A stretch of 64,000 bases of DNA from Paenibacillus sp. XY044 (lineage in GTDB: Bacteria > Bacillota > Bacilli > Paenibacillales > Paenibacillaceae), in assembly GCF_002257645.1 (NCBI RefSeq), contig NZ_NQMO01000001.1, positions 1,474,065 through 1,538,064 of the forward strand. Direction: 5' to 3'. The position numbers and the translations under genes were made by a program. Each line of letters begins with the position of its first letter. Positions within the stretch are counted from its first letter, which is position 1. Of this stretch, positions 24,330-33,584 are shown piece by piece. The notes under the pieces are model-generated. The model saw nothing but the letters and a program-made list of their open reading frames with translations. It was not told the origin of the DNA and did no database searches.

Positions 24330-25994
24330 ATGTTTAAAGTGCTTTTGATCGACGACGAACCGTTGATTGGCAATGTCATTCGGACGTTATTCAACTGGAA
24401 GGAGCATGGCTTCGAGTTCGTCGGCGAGGCTTACAGTGGGACCGAGGCTTTGCGGATGATCGAGGAATCGCAGCCCCATATCGCGATTATCGATGTGAAT
24501 ATGCCGGAAATGAACGGAGTCGAGCTTCAAGGGATCCTACGTGAGCGGTATCCGTCGGTTAAGACCATCATGCTCAGCAGCTATGACGATTACGATTATG
24601 TCCGCGAATGCTTGCGCAGCGGGGCCGTGGACTATTTACTCAAGCACCGGCTTGATGAGGCCTTGCTGCTGAACGTTTTGAACAAAGCCGTTAAGGATTG
24701 GCAAGATGAGGACCGGGCGCAGGAAGGCCGTATGGCCAGTAAAAAAATGGCGGAGACCATGAAACCCGTATTCATCCGAAGCCGCATTGCCGAGTTGTTG
24801 AGAGAGAATGAGGAAGCGGCCGGTACCTTTGAAGACGCGGGCGGGATGAAAGATTTGTATCCAGGCGCTGTCCGTTATGCAGCAGCGGCACTGCAGATCA
24901 TTCCGTTTCTGCTGCTGACGGAGTCATTCAGCGACAGTCAAACGAACCGGCTGGTGCAGCAGGCAGTCGATGTGATGCAGCAGAGCCTCGGAGATATCCA
25001 TGAACGGACGGCCGCTTACGTGGAGAACGGGCGGCTGGTTGTCGTGTTTGCGTTCAAGGAGCGCAGCGAGCATGCCGGCACCAGCGACGCACACCGCTGG
25101 ATGGGCAAGGTTCAGCATGCGCTGGAGTTGCTGCTGAATCTGAAATCCGTATACGCCCTTGGGCATCCATGCGCAAATCTGCCGCAGCTGGGGACGAGCT
25201 ACAGATCGGCCGAAAAGGCACTTGATGCTTCTCCTGCCGGGGAGTCCAGGACACCATCCGAAAAGGTGAACGATCGTGATCCTGCTGCAAAGGAGAGAAC
25301 GAACGAGCAGCAGCTGCGCGTTGCCCTAACCATTGAGGAACAGAAGCAGCTGCTTCTTGCCCTGGAAAGTCTGGACCAGGAAAGGCTGCAGCAGCTGATC
25401 GCCTCCGTGTGTGGTTCTGTACGTCATCAGCCGCTGCATTCCCCTGCGGTTCAGATGATTGTCAGCGAGCTGCTGCACACCGGCGACAAAGCTTTGAAAA
25501 AATCGATATCCACGCCGGCAGCTGAAGCCGCCATGGACGAGCTTCCGCCACGCCGCGACCTGGGGCGGATCGGCAGCCTGGACGAGCTTGAGCGATGGCT
25601 GCAGTCCTATTTCACCGGTTTGCTGAATTTGCTGAAGCAGCAGCGTACCGCCGGCAGCTATTCCCGGCATGTATCGCAGGCCATCCATTTTATACTAGAG
25701 CGGTATCAAGGCTATATCAACTTGGAAATGGTGGCCGGCGCAATCGGACTCAATCCCTCTTATTTAAGCCGTTTATTCAAAGAGGAAACTCAGAGCAACT
25801 TCTCGGAATACGTGAACCGGATTCGTATTGACGCGGCCCAGAGGCTGCTGGAGAGCGATCAATATTCGGTAAAACAGATCAGCAGCCAAGTGGGCTTTAC
25901 GACATATAACTACTTTTTCAAAGTGTTCAAGGAAATGACCGGGATGACGCCGCATGCCTATGTGAGCAGCCTCCGTCCGGAACGACAGCGATGA
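24330..25994 (+). CDS. YesN-type response regulator with AraC DNA-binding domain
   Basis: 554 residues. The receiver has D8/D9, D55 (IAIIDVNMPEMNG) and K105; the residue after K105 is His rather than Pro (YLLKHRLDE), a variant that occurs in part of this subfamily. A long middle region of about 250 residues carries no motif that I recognise. The C-terminal AraC pair of helix-turn-helix motifs (INLEMVAGAIGLNPSYLSRL and YSVKQISSQVGFTTYNYFFK) ends FKEMTGMTPHAYV. Two bases separate it from the kinase gene. It very likely activates the importer and hydrolase genes from the promoter near 26057. Confidence 0.9.
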   Translation: MFKVLLIDDEPLIGNVIRTLFNWKEHGFEFVGEAYSGTEALRMIEESQPHIAIIDVNMPEMNGVELQGILRERYPSVKTIMLSSYDDYDYVRECLRSGAVDYLLKHRLDEALLLNVLNKAVKDWQDEDRAQEGRMASKKMAETMKPVFIRSRIAELLRENEEAAGTFEDAGGMKDLYPGAVRYAAAALQIIPFLLLTESFSDSQTNRLVQQAVDVMQQSLGDIHERTAAYVENGRLVVVFAFKERSEHAGTSDAHRWMGKVQHALELLLNLKSVYALGHPCANLPQLGTSYRSAEKALDASPAGESRTPSEKVNDRDPAAKERTNEQQLRVALTIEEQKQLLLALESLDQERLQQLIASVCGSVRHQPLHSPAVQMIVSELLHTGDKALKKSISTPAAEAAMDELPPRRDLGRIGSLDELERWLQSYFTGLLNLLKQQRTAGSYSRHVSQAIHFILERYQGYINLEMVAGAIGLNPSYLSRLFKEETQSNFSEYVNRIRIDAAQRLLESDQYSVKQISSQVGFTTYNYFFKVFKEMTGMTPHAYVSSLRPERQR

Positions 25995-26034
25995 AACCGT
26001 AAAATATGTGGAGTAAATAGTCAAATAAGTAGAA

Positions 26035-26091
26035 TTTGCTGTCATGTCGGGTGAACTATAATACTCACATGCACCAAGGGAAACGCTTTCA
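26035..26091 (+). promoter_or_regulatory. Promoter and cre-like site of the first sugar importer
   Basis: TTTGCT (26035-26040), a 16-nt spacer and TATAAT (26057-26062) form a plausible SigA promoter with a weak -35, as expected for an activator-dependent one. Downstream of the predicted start, GGGAAACGCTTTCA (26078-26091) matches the CcpA consensus TGWAANCGNTNWCA at 12 of 14 positions. A cre just after the start site is a classical position for repression by preferred sugars. Confidence 0.55.
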
Positions 26092-26128
26092 ACCGTTCCC
26101 AAATATATAAAACGGAGGTCATAGAATC

Positions 26129-27700
26129 ATGTATAAACTTTGGGGAAAATATGCGCTGAGCACAGCGCTCGTTTCCGCGTTATTGCTCTCGGGCTGCAGC
26201 TCCAACAGCGGAACGGGATCCGAAGAAAAAAAAGCGGATCCATCCGAAGCAACGGTTAGTGAGACCGGGTTTCCGCTAACCAAAGAACCCGTCACGCTGA
26301 GCATGTTCACACGGATCGCCCCTGTGAATGGTCCATTCAAGGACATGCCCGTATTTCAGGATTACGAAAAAATGAGCAATGTGCACGTGGACTTCACCGA
26401 AGCGCCGACGGACGGCTTTCAGGAGAAGAAAAATCTGCTGTTCGCGTCCAATGAGCTGCCCGACGCTTTTTACCGCTCAGGCATTTCGCCGCTTGAAGCA
26501 ACGCAGTATGGTGCCGTTGGTCAATTGATTCCGCTCGAAGACCTGCTCGACAAATATGCGCCTAACCTGAAATCGCTGATGGAACAGTATCCGGAAATTC
26601 GCTCAGCCATCACGACACCGGAAGGCCACATTTACGCGATACCGGGAATCGTAACGCTGGCTGCAGCCCGCACGGATAAGAAGTGGATCAATGAAGCGTG
26701 GCTGAAGAAACTGGGACTCAAAGAGCCCGAGACGACGGACGAATTGTACGATGTGCTGGTGGCTTTCCGCGATAAAGATCCAAACGGCAACGGAAAGAAG
26801 GATGAAATTCCGATGACCGCCCGTGCGGGCCTAGCGGTCGTCACCATGATGAGCGGTTCGTTTGGTCTCGACCAGCAGCTTGGCTACAATATCAATCTGG
26901 AGAACGACAAGGTCAACATCTGGATGGGCAGCGAGCAGAACAAAGAAATGCTCATGTACCTGAACAAGCTGTACAAAGAGAAGCTGCTGGATCCGGAATT
27001 GTTCTCGCAGAAGGAAGCACAGTATTTGGCCAAACAGGGCTCGGGAAATGCCGGATTTTTCTTTGACCAGACGAACAACAACTTCCTGCCTATTGCAGAC
27101 CAATATGTAGGGATTGCGCCTCCGGCAGGTCCGAATGGTGATCGGCTGCAGGCACAGACAGCGCCGGTACCGCGCGATTTCGGTGCCTTCGCCATCACAT
27201 CCGTCAACAAATATCCGGAAATCACCATGCGCTGGATCGATTATTTCTACAGCGACGAAGGATCGACCTTGCTGCGATTCGGCAGAGAAGGCGAGCACTA
27301 TGAGTTGAAAGACGGAATTCCTTACTATAAGGCAGAATTCTCAACTTCGGACACCCAACCGAAAATAACGCCGTACGCCGGAGGCGGAGCACCGCATCTC
27401 ATCAGCGAAAAGGTAGCTTCTTATATCAATCCTCCTCAAGTGCAAGAGGCTCAGAAGAAGCTGGATCCGTACATGCCGAAGGTCCGTTATGCGGCTCCAA
27501 TGTTTGACGAGAAAACGGCGCAAGAAGTTAACATCCTTCGGAACGATATTGATAAATATTACGAAGAGCAAAGCACGAAATTCATTGCCGGAGCGCTCAG
27601 CTTCGATAAGTGGGATGAATTCCAGTCCACGCTGAAAAAGATGAAGATCGACAAGCTTCAGGAGCTGTATCAAGCAGCCTATGACAAGATGGATAAATAA
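26129..27700 (+). CDS. Extracellular sugar-binding lipoprotein, LplA-type
   Basis: 523 residues. A lipoprotein signal peptide ends in the lipobox LSGC with Cys23 as the acylated residue. The mature part is a type-1 solute-binding fold of the LplA/YtcQ group, with PVTLSMFTRIAPVNGPFKD at its start and the DPNGNGKKDEIPMTAR calcium-loop-like segment typical of that group. It delivers an oligosaccharide to the two permeases downstream. Length agrees with the family (about 500-560). Start ATG 26129 follows ACGGAGGTC. Substrate inferred from the neighbouring GH51, GH2 and GH43 genes: arabinose-containing oligomers. Confidence 0.92.
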   Translation: MYKLWGKYALSTALVSALLLSGCSSNSGTGSEEKKADPSEATVSETGFPLTKEPVTLSMFTRIAPVNGPFKDMPVFQDYEKMSNVHVDFTEAPTDGFQEKKNLLFASNELPDAFYRSGISPLEATQYGAVGQLIPLEDLLDKYAPNLKSLMEQYPEIRSAITTPEGHIYAIPGIVTLAAARTDKKWINEAWLKKLGLKEPETTDELYDVLVAFRDKDPNGNGKKDEIPMTARAGLAVVTMMSGSFGLDQQLGYNINLENDKVNIWMGSEQNKEMLMYLNKLYKEKLLDPELFSQKEAQYLAKQGSGNAGFFFDQTNNNFLPIADQYVGIAPPAGPNGDRLQAQTAPVPRDFGAFAITSVNKYPEITMRWIDYFYSDEGSTLLRFGREGEHYELKDGIPYYKAEFSTSDTQPKITPYAGGGAPHLISEKVASYINPPQVQEAQKKLDPYMPKVRYAAPMFDEKTAQEVNILRNDIDKYYEEQSTKFIAGALSFDKWDEFQSTLKKMKIDKLQELYQAAYDKMDK

Positions 27701-27741
27701 CCGAATCGATGATATTCGTCATTAGGTAAGGAGAGATGGTT

Positions 27742-28704
27742 ATGAAGAGCGCGCAAGTCCAGGCGGCGGCCGCTCCATCCCGCGGTTCCGCAAGACGGGG
27801 GAGACGCTTATGGAGTCAGATGGCCAAGCGGTACGACCTGTATCTTATGCTGCTGGTGCCGATCGCCTGGTATTTGATCTTTCACTACGGGCCGCTGTAC
27901 GGACTGCAAATTGCTTTTAAAAATTTCAATCCGGCCAAAGGCATCATAGGCAGCAGCTGGGTCGGCTTTGATCATTTCGAACGGTTTTTCGATTCGTATT
28001 ACTTCGGGCGGCTGCTGTGGAACACGTTGTCGATCAATCTGTTCTCGCTGCTGATTGCTTTTCCGATTTCCATCGTGCTGGCGCTGATCGTCAATGAAAT
28101 TCGCAGCAAGTCATTCAGTAAATTGCTGCAAAACATTACCTTTATTCCGCACTTTATTTCCGTCGTTGTCATCGTTGGTATATTGAACGTGTTCCTCTCG
28201 CCCACAACGGGACCGATCAATACGCTGATCGAGGCATTCGGCGGGTCGCCGATCCGTTTTCTGGAGGAGGCTGGCTGGTTTAAAACGATTTTCATCGGCT
28301 CGAACATATGGCAGAATATGGGCTGGCAATCCATCATTTACATTGCGGCGCTCAGCGGGATCAATCCCCAGCTGTATGAAGCGGCGAAGATGGACGGCGC
28401 CTCCCGGTTGCGGCGCGTATGGCATATATCCCTGCCGGGAATCGTTCCCGTCATCGTGATCATGCTGATCCTGGACATCGGCCATTTCATGGACATCGGA
28501 TTCGAGAAAATTTTACTGATGCAGAACAATTTGAACCTTGAGGCGAGCGATGTCATTTCCACGTTTGTGTACACGACCGGTATTCTCAAAGGAGAGTACA
28601 GCTACACCGCGGCCATCGGGCTGTTCAACTCGGTCATCAACCTGGTGCTGCTGCTAATGGTGAACCGGTTTGCGCGCAAAACGTCGGAGACGAGTCTTTG
28701 GTAA
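27742..28704 (+). CDS. ABC sugar permease, LplB-type
   Basis: About 320 residues with six membrane segments and the MalF/LplB-type inner-membrane signature with the EAA loop (EAAKMDGASRLRRVWHISLP) that docks the ATPase. AAGGAGAG at 27728-27735 fits ATG 27742; the ATG at 27736 is too close. It begins 41 bp after the binding-protein gene. No ATPase gene lies in this locus; importers of this group share a multitask ATPase of the MsmX type, expected elsewhere on the chromosome. Confidence 0.92.
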   Translation: MKSAQVQAAAAPSRGSARRGRRLWSQMAKRYDLYLMLLVPIAWYLIFHYGPLYGLQIAFKNFNPAKGIIGSSWVGFDHFERFFDSYYFGRLLWNTLSINLFSLLIAFPISIVLALIVNEIRSKSFSKLLQNITFIPHFISVVVIVGILNVFLSPTTGPINTLIEAFGGSPIRFLEEAGWFKTIFIGSNIWQNMGWQSIIYIAALSGINPQLYEAAKMDGASRLRRVWHISLPGIVPVIVIMLILDIGHFMDIGFEKILLMQNNLNLEASDVISTFVYTTGILKGEYSYTAAIGLFNSVINLVLLLMVNRFARKTSETSLW

Positions 28705-28720
28705 AGGAGGGCCATGCACC

Positions 28721-29620
28721 ATGTCGAAACAAGCTGCCGCTACCATAGGCAGACCCAAGGATGAGCGGGTGTTCGATGCGATCGTCTATACGATCGCTTC
28801 GATCATCATTCTGATCGTCCTTTATCCGCTCATTTTCGTAGTCAGTGCTTCATTCAGCGACCCGGCGAAAGTGTTGAACGGAGAAGTATGGCTGCTGCCG
28901 AAAAGCGTGTCATTGGACGCTTATTCGAATATTTTTCATAACGGGAAAATATGGACGGGATACATGAATACGATCATTTATACGGTGGTCGGTACGATCG
29001 TGAATATGATCCTGACCATATTGGCGGCGTATCCGCTGTCAAGACCCGACCTGCCAGGCCGGAAAGTGCTGATGGTCATCATCACGCTTACGATGTTTTT
29101 CGGCGGCGGGCTCATTCCTACTTATTTGCTCGTCAAAAATCTAGGAATGCTGGACACGATGTGGTCCTTGATCGTTCCAGGAGCAATCTCAACGTACAAT
29201 CTGATCGTCATGAGAACGTACTTTCAGAGCAGCATCCCTTGGGAGCTGCAGGAGGCCGCCCATATTGACGGCTGCTCGAACTGGCGGCTGCTGATCAACA
29301 TCATCGTGCCCCTGTCCAAGCCGATCCTGGCCGTCATGGTCCTGTTCTATGCCGTCGGACATTGGAACTCATTTTTTAATGCCCTGATCTACATTCGCGA
29401 CGAAGGACGATACCCGCTGCAGCTTGTCCTGAGGGAAATCCTGTTGATCAGCCAAACCGACGCCGTTGACGGCAACGTTGGACTGGAGAATAAGGTACTG
29501 CTCGCGGAGAGTATCAAGTACGCGGTCATCATTATTTCCAGCCTGCCGATTTTGATTATGTATCCATTTGTGCAGCGACATTTTGTCAAAGGCGTCATGA
29601 TAGGCTCCATTAAAGGATAG
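28721..29620 (+). CDS. ABC sugar permease, LplC/YtcP-type
   Basis: 299 residues, six membrane segments, with the EAA-loop variant LQEAAHIDGCSNWRLLINIIVP and the terminal FVQRHFVKGVMIGSIKG motif that is almost invariant in LplC-like permeases. The AAAGGAGGG at 28703-28711 and ATG 28721 are preferred over the upstream frame that overlaps lplB. It completes the importer with the preceding binding protein and permease. Confidence 0.92.
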   Translation: MSKQAAATIGRPKDERVFDAIVYTIASIIILIVLYPLIFVVSASFSDPAKVLNGEVWLLPKSVSLDAYSNIFHNGKIWTGYMNTIIYTVVGTIVNMILTILAAYPLSRPDLPGRKVLMVIITLTMFFGGGLIPTYLLVKNLGMLDTMWSLIVPGAISTYNLIVMRTYFQSSIPWELQEAAHIDGCSNWRLLINIIVPLSKPILAVMVLFYAVGHWNSFFNALIYIRDEGRYPLQLVLREILLISQTDAVDGNVGLENKVLLAESIKYAVIIISSLPILIMYPFVQRHFVKGVMIGSIKG

Positions 29621-29679
29621 ACATGGGCAGACGCCTTTATCGGCGGTGATTTATAACATCTTACTTATGGAGGTATATT

Positions 29680-31713
29680 GTGCAAACGAATGCGACGATT
29701 ACAATCGACAGCAGCCAGCCCGGAGAACATACGGTTAATCCTTATCTCTTCGGGCACTTCGTAGAAGATATTCGCGACCATATGGAAGCGATGTTGGCCT
29801 ATCCCTTAAGAGACATGGATTTTGAGAGCGAGAAGTCCGGAGAGAGCGCCGTATCGGGAAGCTGGCTTCCCTATACGAACGGCCGCAATACGCAATATGC
29901 GCTGGAGGCGCCGGCCCTTAGGCATTCCGGCCGCGCACAGCGAATCCGGATCATGAGCGAAGACGAGGCATACGCAGGCATCGCGCAGAACGCTGCGCTA
30001 AAGGGACCGATGACATACACGGTCCGGATTGTCGCCCGCGCATCCGTCGAACTCCGCTATCTCGTATTGGAAGCGGTAGACCGGCGGACGGAGGAGCTTC
30101 TTGGGCGTGTGAATATGGAACTCAAAAGCCATAACTGGCAAGAATACGAAGCTAGCCTGCCCGTCTCTCGAAACTGCGCCGACGCGGAGATTCGGGTCTA
30201 TGTTCCGATGGACCATCCCCGCTGGACCGATCATGTATCCACCGGCATGTTATGGCTCGATCACGTGTCTCTGCTCCCGGAAGACAGCATCGGCATGGTG
30301 AAACGCGAGGTCATCGATATGGCCCGGCCGCTGAATGCGGGAATGATGCGGCTCTCGGGAAATTACATCAGCGCTTACCATTGGGAACATGGCGTGGGTT
30401 CGGTGCTGGAGCGGCCAGTAATGTACAACGAAGCTTGGGGCGGATGGACCAGCAAATATTTCGGGACGGACGAATTTATCCGTTTTTGCCAAGAGCTGCA
30501 GGTGGAACCGCTGATCAGTGTCAACGACGGTTCCGGTACGGCCGAGGAAGCCGCACGTTGGGTGGAATACTGCAACGGAAGCATCGACACGCCGATGGGA
30601 GCCCTGCGGGCGGCGAATGGTCATCCTGAGCCGTATAACGTACGTTATTGGGAGATCGGCAACGAAGTATGGGGCGACTGGCAAGTGGGAACCTGCTCCG
30701 CCGCCGATTTCGCCGAGCGCTGCAAGGCGTTCACGCTAGCGATGAGGGCGGTCGACTCTTCAATCGTCATATTGGCCTGTGGTCATACTGACCCGGAATG
30801 GAACAAGCCGGTGCTCGATATTGCGGGCGAGCAGATCGATTATTTGACGATGCATTTATACCACGGCTTCGGGCGCTTCGGAATGAACCGCGATACGCCG
30901 GCAGAGGAACGATATAAAGCCATTGCGACGTTCCCGGAATGGACTCGCGAAGATATCCGGCAGGCTGTGAAACTTATCCGCGCGAATCCGAAACACAGCC
31001 ATGTGAAGCTCGCCGTCACCGAGTACAACACCATGTATTTTCCGAACACGATCCGCAAGGGGCTGCCGGATGAGCACACGCTGGGGGCAGCCGTCGCCAA
31101 CGCCGCCAACCTGAACGAAATGCTTCGCAGCAGCGATATGGTTCACATTGGCAGCTTCTCCGATCTGGTGAACGGTTGGCTTGGCGGTTGCATCCGTGTA
31201 GGCGATTATTATGCCGATCAATATCGCGGCAAGAAGCCCGGCTGGAGCGGCCTGCCGCTTACTGTATACGGAACGCCGACCTATGAGGTGTTAAAGCTGT
31301 ACGCCAACCGGGACATCCGGCGGATCCTGCCGGTGAATGCGGAGTGCGGTACCTTTGCCGTACAGTCGCCGAAGCAGACGCGCATCGGGCTTGATGCGAT
31401 TCCGGATTTGGACGTTACCGCCGGCGTAAATGAGGATGGGAGCGTCATCACTTTGTTTATCGTGAACCGCAGCCTGCATGAAGTAGAGGCCAAGCTTGAC
31501 CTGCGCTCATTCGAACCTTTCGGTGACACCATCTTACATGAGATCACAGGCGACTCCTACGAGGACATTAATTCGGTGTTCGAACCGGAACGAATCATGT
31601 GCGCGTCCCGTGTCGTTCCAGTTTCCTCCTGGCAGGACGGATATCCTTTACGGAAAACATCGGTCTATGCGGTTGAAATCAAGACAGAGCAAAAGGCAGG
31701 AGTGGCACAATGA
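29680..31713 (+). CDS. GH51-type alpha-L-arabinofuranosidase-like enzyme
   Basis: 677 residues without a signal peptide, so intracellular. It resembles GH51/alpha-L-arabinofuranosidase C-domain enzymes: N-terminal GHFVEDIRDHMEAML, then GNYISAYHWEHGVG, FGTDEFIRFCQEL, VEYCNG and YWEIGNEVWGDWQ, with the acid/base E329 in the GNE motif and the probable nucleophile E448 in VTEYNTMY. The expected reaction removes terminal arabinofuranosyl residues from imported oligosaccharides. A non-catalytic insert of about 150 residues (90-240) has a carbohydrate-binding-like pattern. GTG start at 29680 after ATGGAGG. The stop overlaps the next gene by ATGA. Confidence 0.85.
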   Translation: MQTNATITIDSSQPGEHTVNPYLFGHFVEDIRDHMEAMLAYPLRDMDFESEKSGESAVSGSWLPYTNGRNTQYALEAPALRHSGRAQRIRIMSEDEAYAGIAQNAALKGPMTYTVRIVARASVELRYLVLEAVDRRTEELLGRVNMELKSHNWQEYEASLPVSRNCADAEIRVYVPMDHPRWTDHVSTGMLWLDHVSLLPEDSIGMVKREVIDMARPLNAGMMRLSGNYISAYHWEHGVGSVLERPVMYNEAWGGWTSKYFGTDEFIRFCQELQVEPLISVNDGSGTAEEAARWVEYCNGSIDTPMGALRAANGHPEPYNVRYWEIGNEVWGDWQVGTCSAADFAERCKAFTLAMRAVDSSIVILACGHTDPEWNKPVLDIAGEQIDYLTMHLYHGFGRFGMNRDTPAEERYKAIATFPEWTREDIRQAVKLIRANPKHSHVKLAVTEYNTMYFPNTIRKGLPDEHTLGAAVANAANLNEMLRSSDMVHIGSFSDLVNGWLGGCIRVGDYYADQYRGKKPGWSGLPLTVYGTPTYEVLKLYANRDIRRILPVNAECGTFAVQSPKQTRIGLDAIPDLDVTAGVNEDGSVITLFIVNRSLHEVEAKLDLRSFEPFGDTILHEITGDSYEDINSVFEPERIMCASRVVPVSSWQDGYPLRKTSVYAVEIKTEQKAGVAQ

Positions 31714-33470
31714 CAACCAGAGGCTATATCAAGGATTATCCCCGGCCGCAATTCGTGCGGGACGACTGGATGAACCTGAACGGAGAGTGGGGGTTTCGTT
31801 TCGATGACCTAAACGCGGGAGAAAAGGAACATTGGCAGGAGACGTTCGCTGAAACACACAAGATCAATGTTCCTTTTACGTACGAAACCCAGCTTAGCGG
31901 AATCGGGATCGAAGAATTCCACCCTTATGTTTGGTACAACCAAAAGGTACATATCCCGAAAGAAGCCGGGGAAAAACGGGTCATCCTGCATTTTCAGGCG
32001 GTGGATCACGTAGCTAAGGTCTGGATCAACGGGAGAATGGCCGGGAGCCACCAGGGCGGGTATGCCGCCTTCTCCTTTGATATCACGCCTTATCTGGTCT
32101 TTGGTGCCGACAATCAAATTACAGTAAAAGCAGAGGACAGCAGCAGCTGCACCCAGCCCCGCGGCAAACAGCGCTGGACGAAGGACAATTTCGAATGCTT
32201 CTACGTCCAGACGACGGGCATTTGGCAGACGGTATGGCTGGAATATGTAGAAGAGCAGCGGCTGGAATCGGTCAAAATGACGCCGGACGTCGACCGGTCC
32301 ATCGTCCGTTTCGATTACCAAGTGGAGGGGGTGGAAACTTCAGGCGATTTGAGGCTGGAGGCGATCGTCACTTTGCAGGGTAAGCCCGTAAAGCGAGTGG
32401 GCTTAGTGATCGACCGTCCCTGCCTGACGGTGGAAGTCGATTTGATTCATGAGGCGAACGGGCCATGGAAAAAATGCCTTTGGTCTCCACAGCACCCGAA
32501 TCTGTATGATGTCGAATTTGTCCTGAGCTTGGACGATCAGGTGGTGGACCGCGTCTTTTCCTATTTCGGGATGAGAAAAATCTCGATCGAAAATGGCCGG
32601 GTGCTGCTGAATAACGTGCCGATCTACCAAAGGTTGATCTTGGATCAGGGGTACTGGACGGACAGCCATTTGACGCCGCCGAGCGAGGAAGCCCTTATCG
32701 AAGATATTGACAGCATGTTAGAGATGGGCTATAACGGCGTTCGCAAGCATATGAAAATAGAGGACGCCCGCTTCCTCTATTGGTGCGATGTGAAAGGGCT
32801 GCTCGTATGGTCCGAAATGGCTGCGACCTTCGAATTCCACGATCTGGCGGTCGAGGCATTTACGAAAGAATGGCTGGAGATCGTTCAGCAGCAGTACAAT
32901 CATCCCAGCATCATTACTTGGGTTCCCTTTAATGAATCGTGGGGGATTGCATCGATCCTTCGCGACTCGAGACAGCAAAAATTTACAGAGGGTATTTATC
33001 ATTTGACCAAAGCGATCGATCCTTACCGCCCTGTGATCACCAACGATGGCTGGGAGCACACCGTATCCGATATTTTGACGCTGCATGATTATGTCGAAAA
33101 TGGAGACGGATTCATGAAACGGTACTCGAATCTTGAGGCTGTCTTGAACGGCGAAACGACCTGCAACAAATGGAAATATGCCTTTGCCGAAGGATACGAG
33201 TACCGGGGCCAGCCTATTATGATCACCGAATACGGCGGCATTGCATTCCAATCGGACAAAGGCTGGGGTTACGGCCGTCAAGTCTTTACCGAAGAGGAGT
33301 TTCTGCGCCGGTTCGAGGGATTAACGATGGCGATCAAGAGCGTCGATTCGATTGTCGGCTACTGTTATACGCAGCTTACCGATGTACAGCAGGAGATCAA
33401 CGGGTTCCTGAAAGAAGACCGTACGCCGAAATTTCCGCTGGAGAAAATTAAACAGATTAATATGGCATGA
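31710..33470 (+). CDS. GH2 family beta-glycosidase
   Basis: 586 residues without a signal peptide. The sugar-binding N-terminal domain (YPRPQFVRDDWMNLNGEWGF), the immunoglobulin-like middle domain and the TIM barrel are in GH2 order, with acid/base E409 in WVPFNESWG and nucleophile E507 in MITEYGG. It is shorter than LacZ and belongs to the compact GH2 group that includes beta-galactosidases, beta-glucuronidases and arabinosidases, so the linkage cleaved is not decided. The ATG overlaps the stop of the GH51 gene (ATGA), a sign of coupled translation and joint action on the same substrate. Confidence 0.85.
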   Translation: MTTRGYIKDYPRPQFVRDDWMNLNGEWGFRFDDLNAGEKEHWQETFAETHKINVPFTYETQLSGIGIEEFHPYVWYNQKVHIPKEAGEKRVILHFQAVDHVAKVWINGRMAGSHQGGYAAFSFDITPYLVFGADNQITVKAEDSSSCTQPRGKQRWTKDNFECFYVQTTGIWQTVWLEYVEEQRLESVKMTPDVDRSIVRFDYQVEGVETSGDLRLEAIVTLQGKPVKRVGLVIDRPCLTVEVDLIHEANGPWKKCLWSPQHPNLYDVEFVLSLDDQVVDRVFSYFGMRKISIENGRVLLNNVPIYQRLILDQGYWTDSHLTPPSEEALIEDIDSMLEMGYNGVRKHMKIEDARFLYWCDVKGLLVWSEMAATFEFHDLAVEAFTKEWLEIVQQQYNHPSIITWVPFNESWGIASILRDSRQQKFTEGIYHLTKAIDPYRPVITNDGWEHTVSDILTLHDYVENGDGFMKRYSNLEAVLNGETTCNKWKYAFAEGYEYRGQPIMITEYGGIAFQSDKGWGYGRQVFTEEEFLRRFEGLTMAIKSVDSIVGYCYTQLTDVQQEINGFLKEDRTPKFPLEKIKQINMA

Positions 33471-33487
33471 CCAAACGCCGAAAACAC

Positions 33488-33523
33488 CAAGAGCCAAAAG
33501 AAAACATATTCTTTTGGCTCTTG
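33488..33523 (+). terminator. Long hairpin after the GH2 gene
   Basis: A perfect 15-bp inverted repeat: CAAGAGCCAAAAGAA (33488-33502) and TTCTTTTGGCTCTTG (33509-33523) around a 6-nt loop. No T-run follows, so it may be a terminator or a 3'-end stabiliser; GH43 has its own ribosome binding site 43 bp on. Confidence 0.55.
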
Positions 33524-33584
33524 CCGTTGTCAGTTCATTTTCACAGATGTAATCTTTCGGACAAATAAGGGAGGTAATATCATA

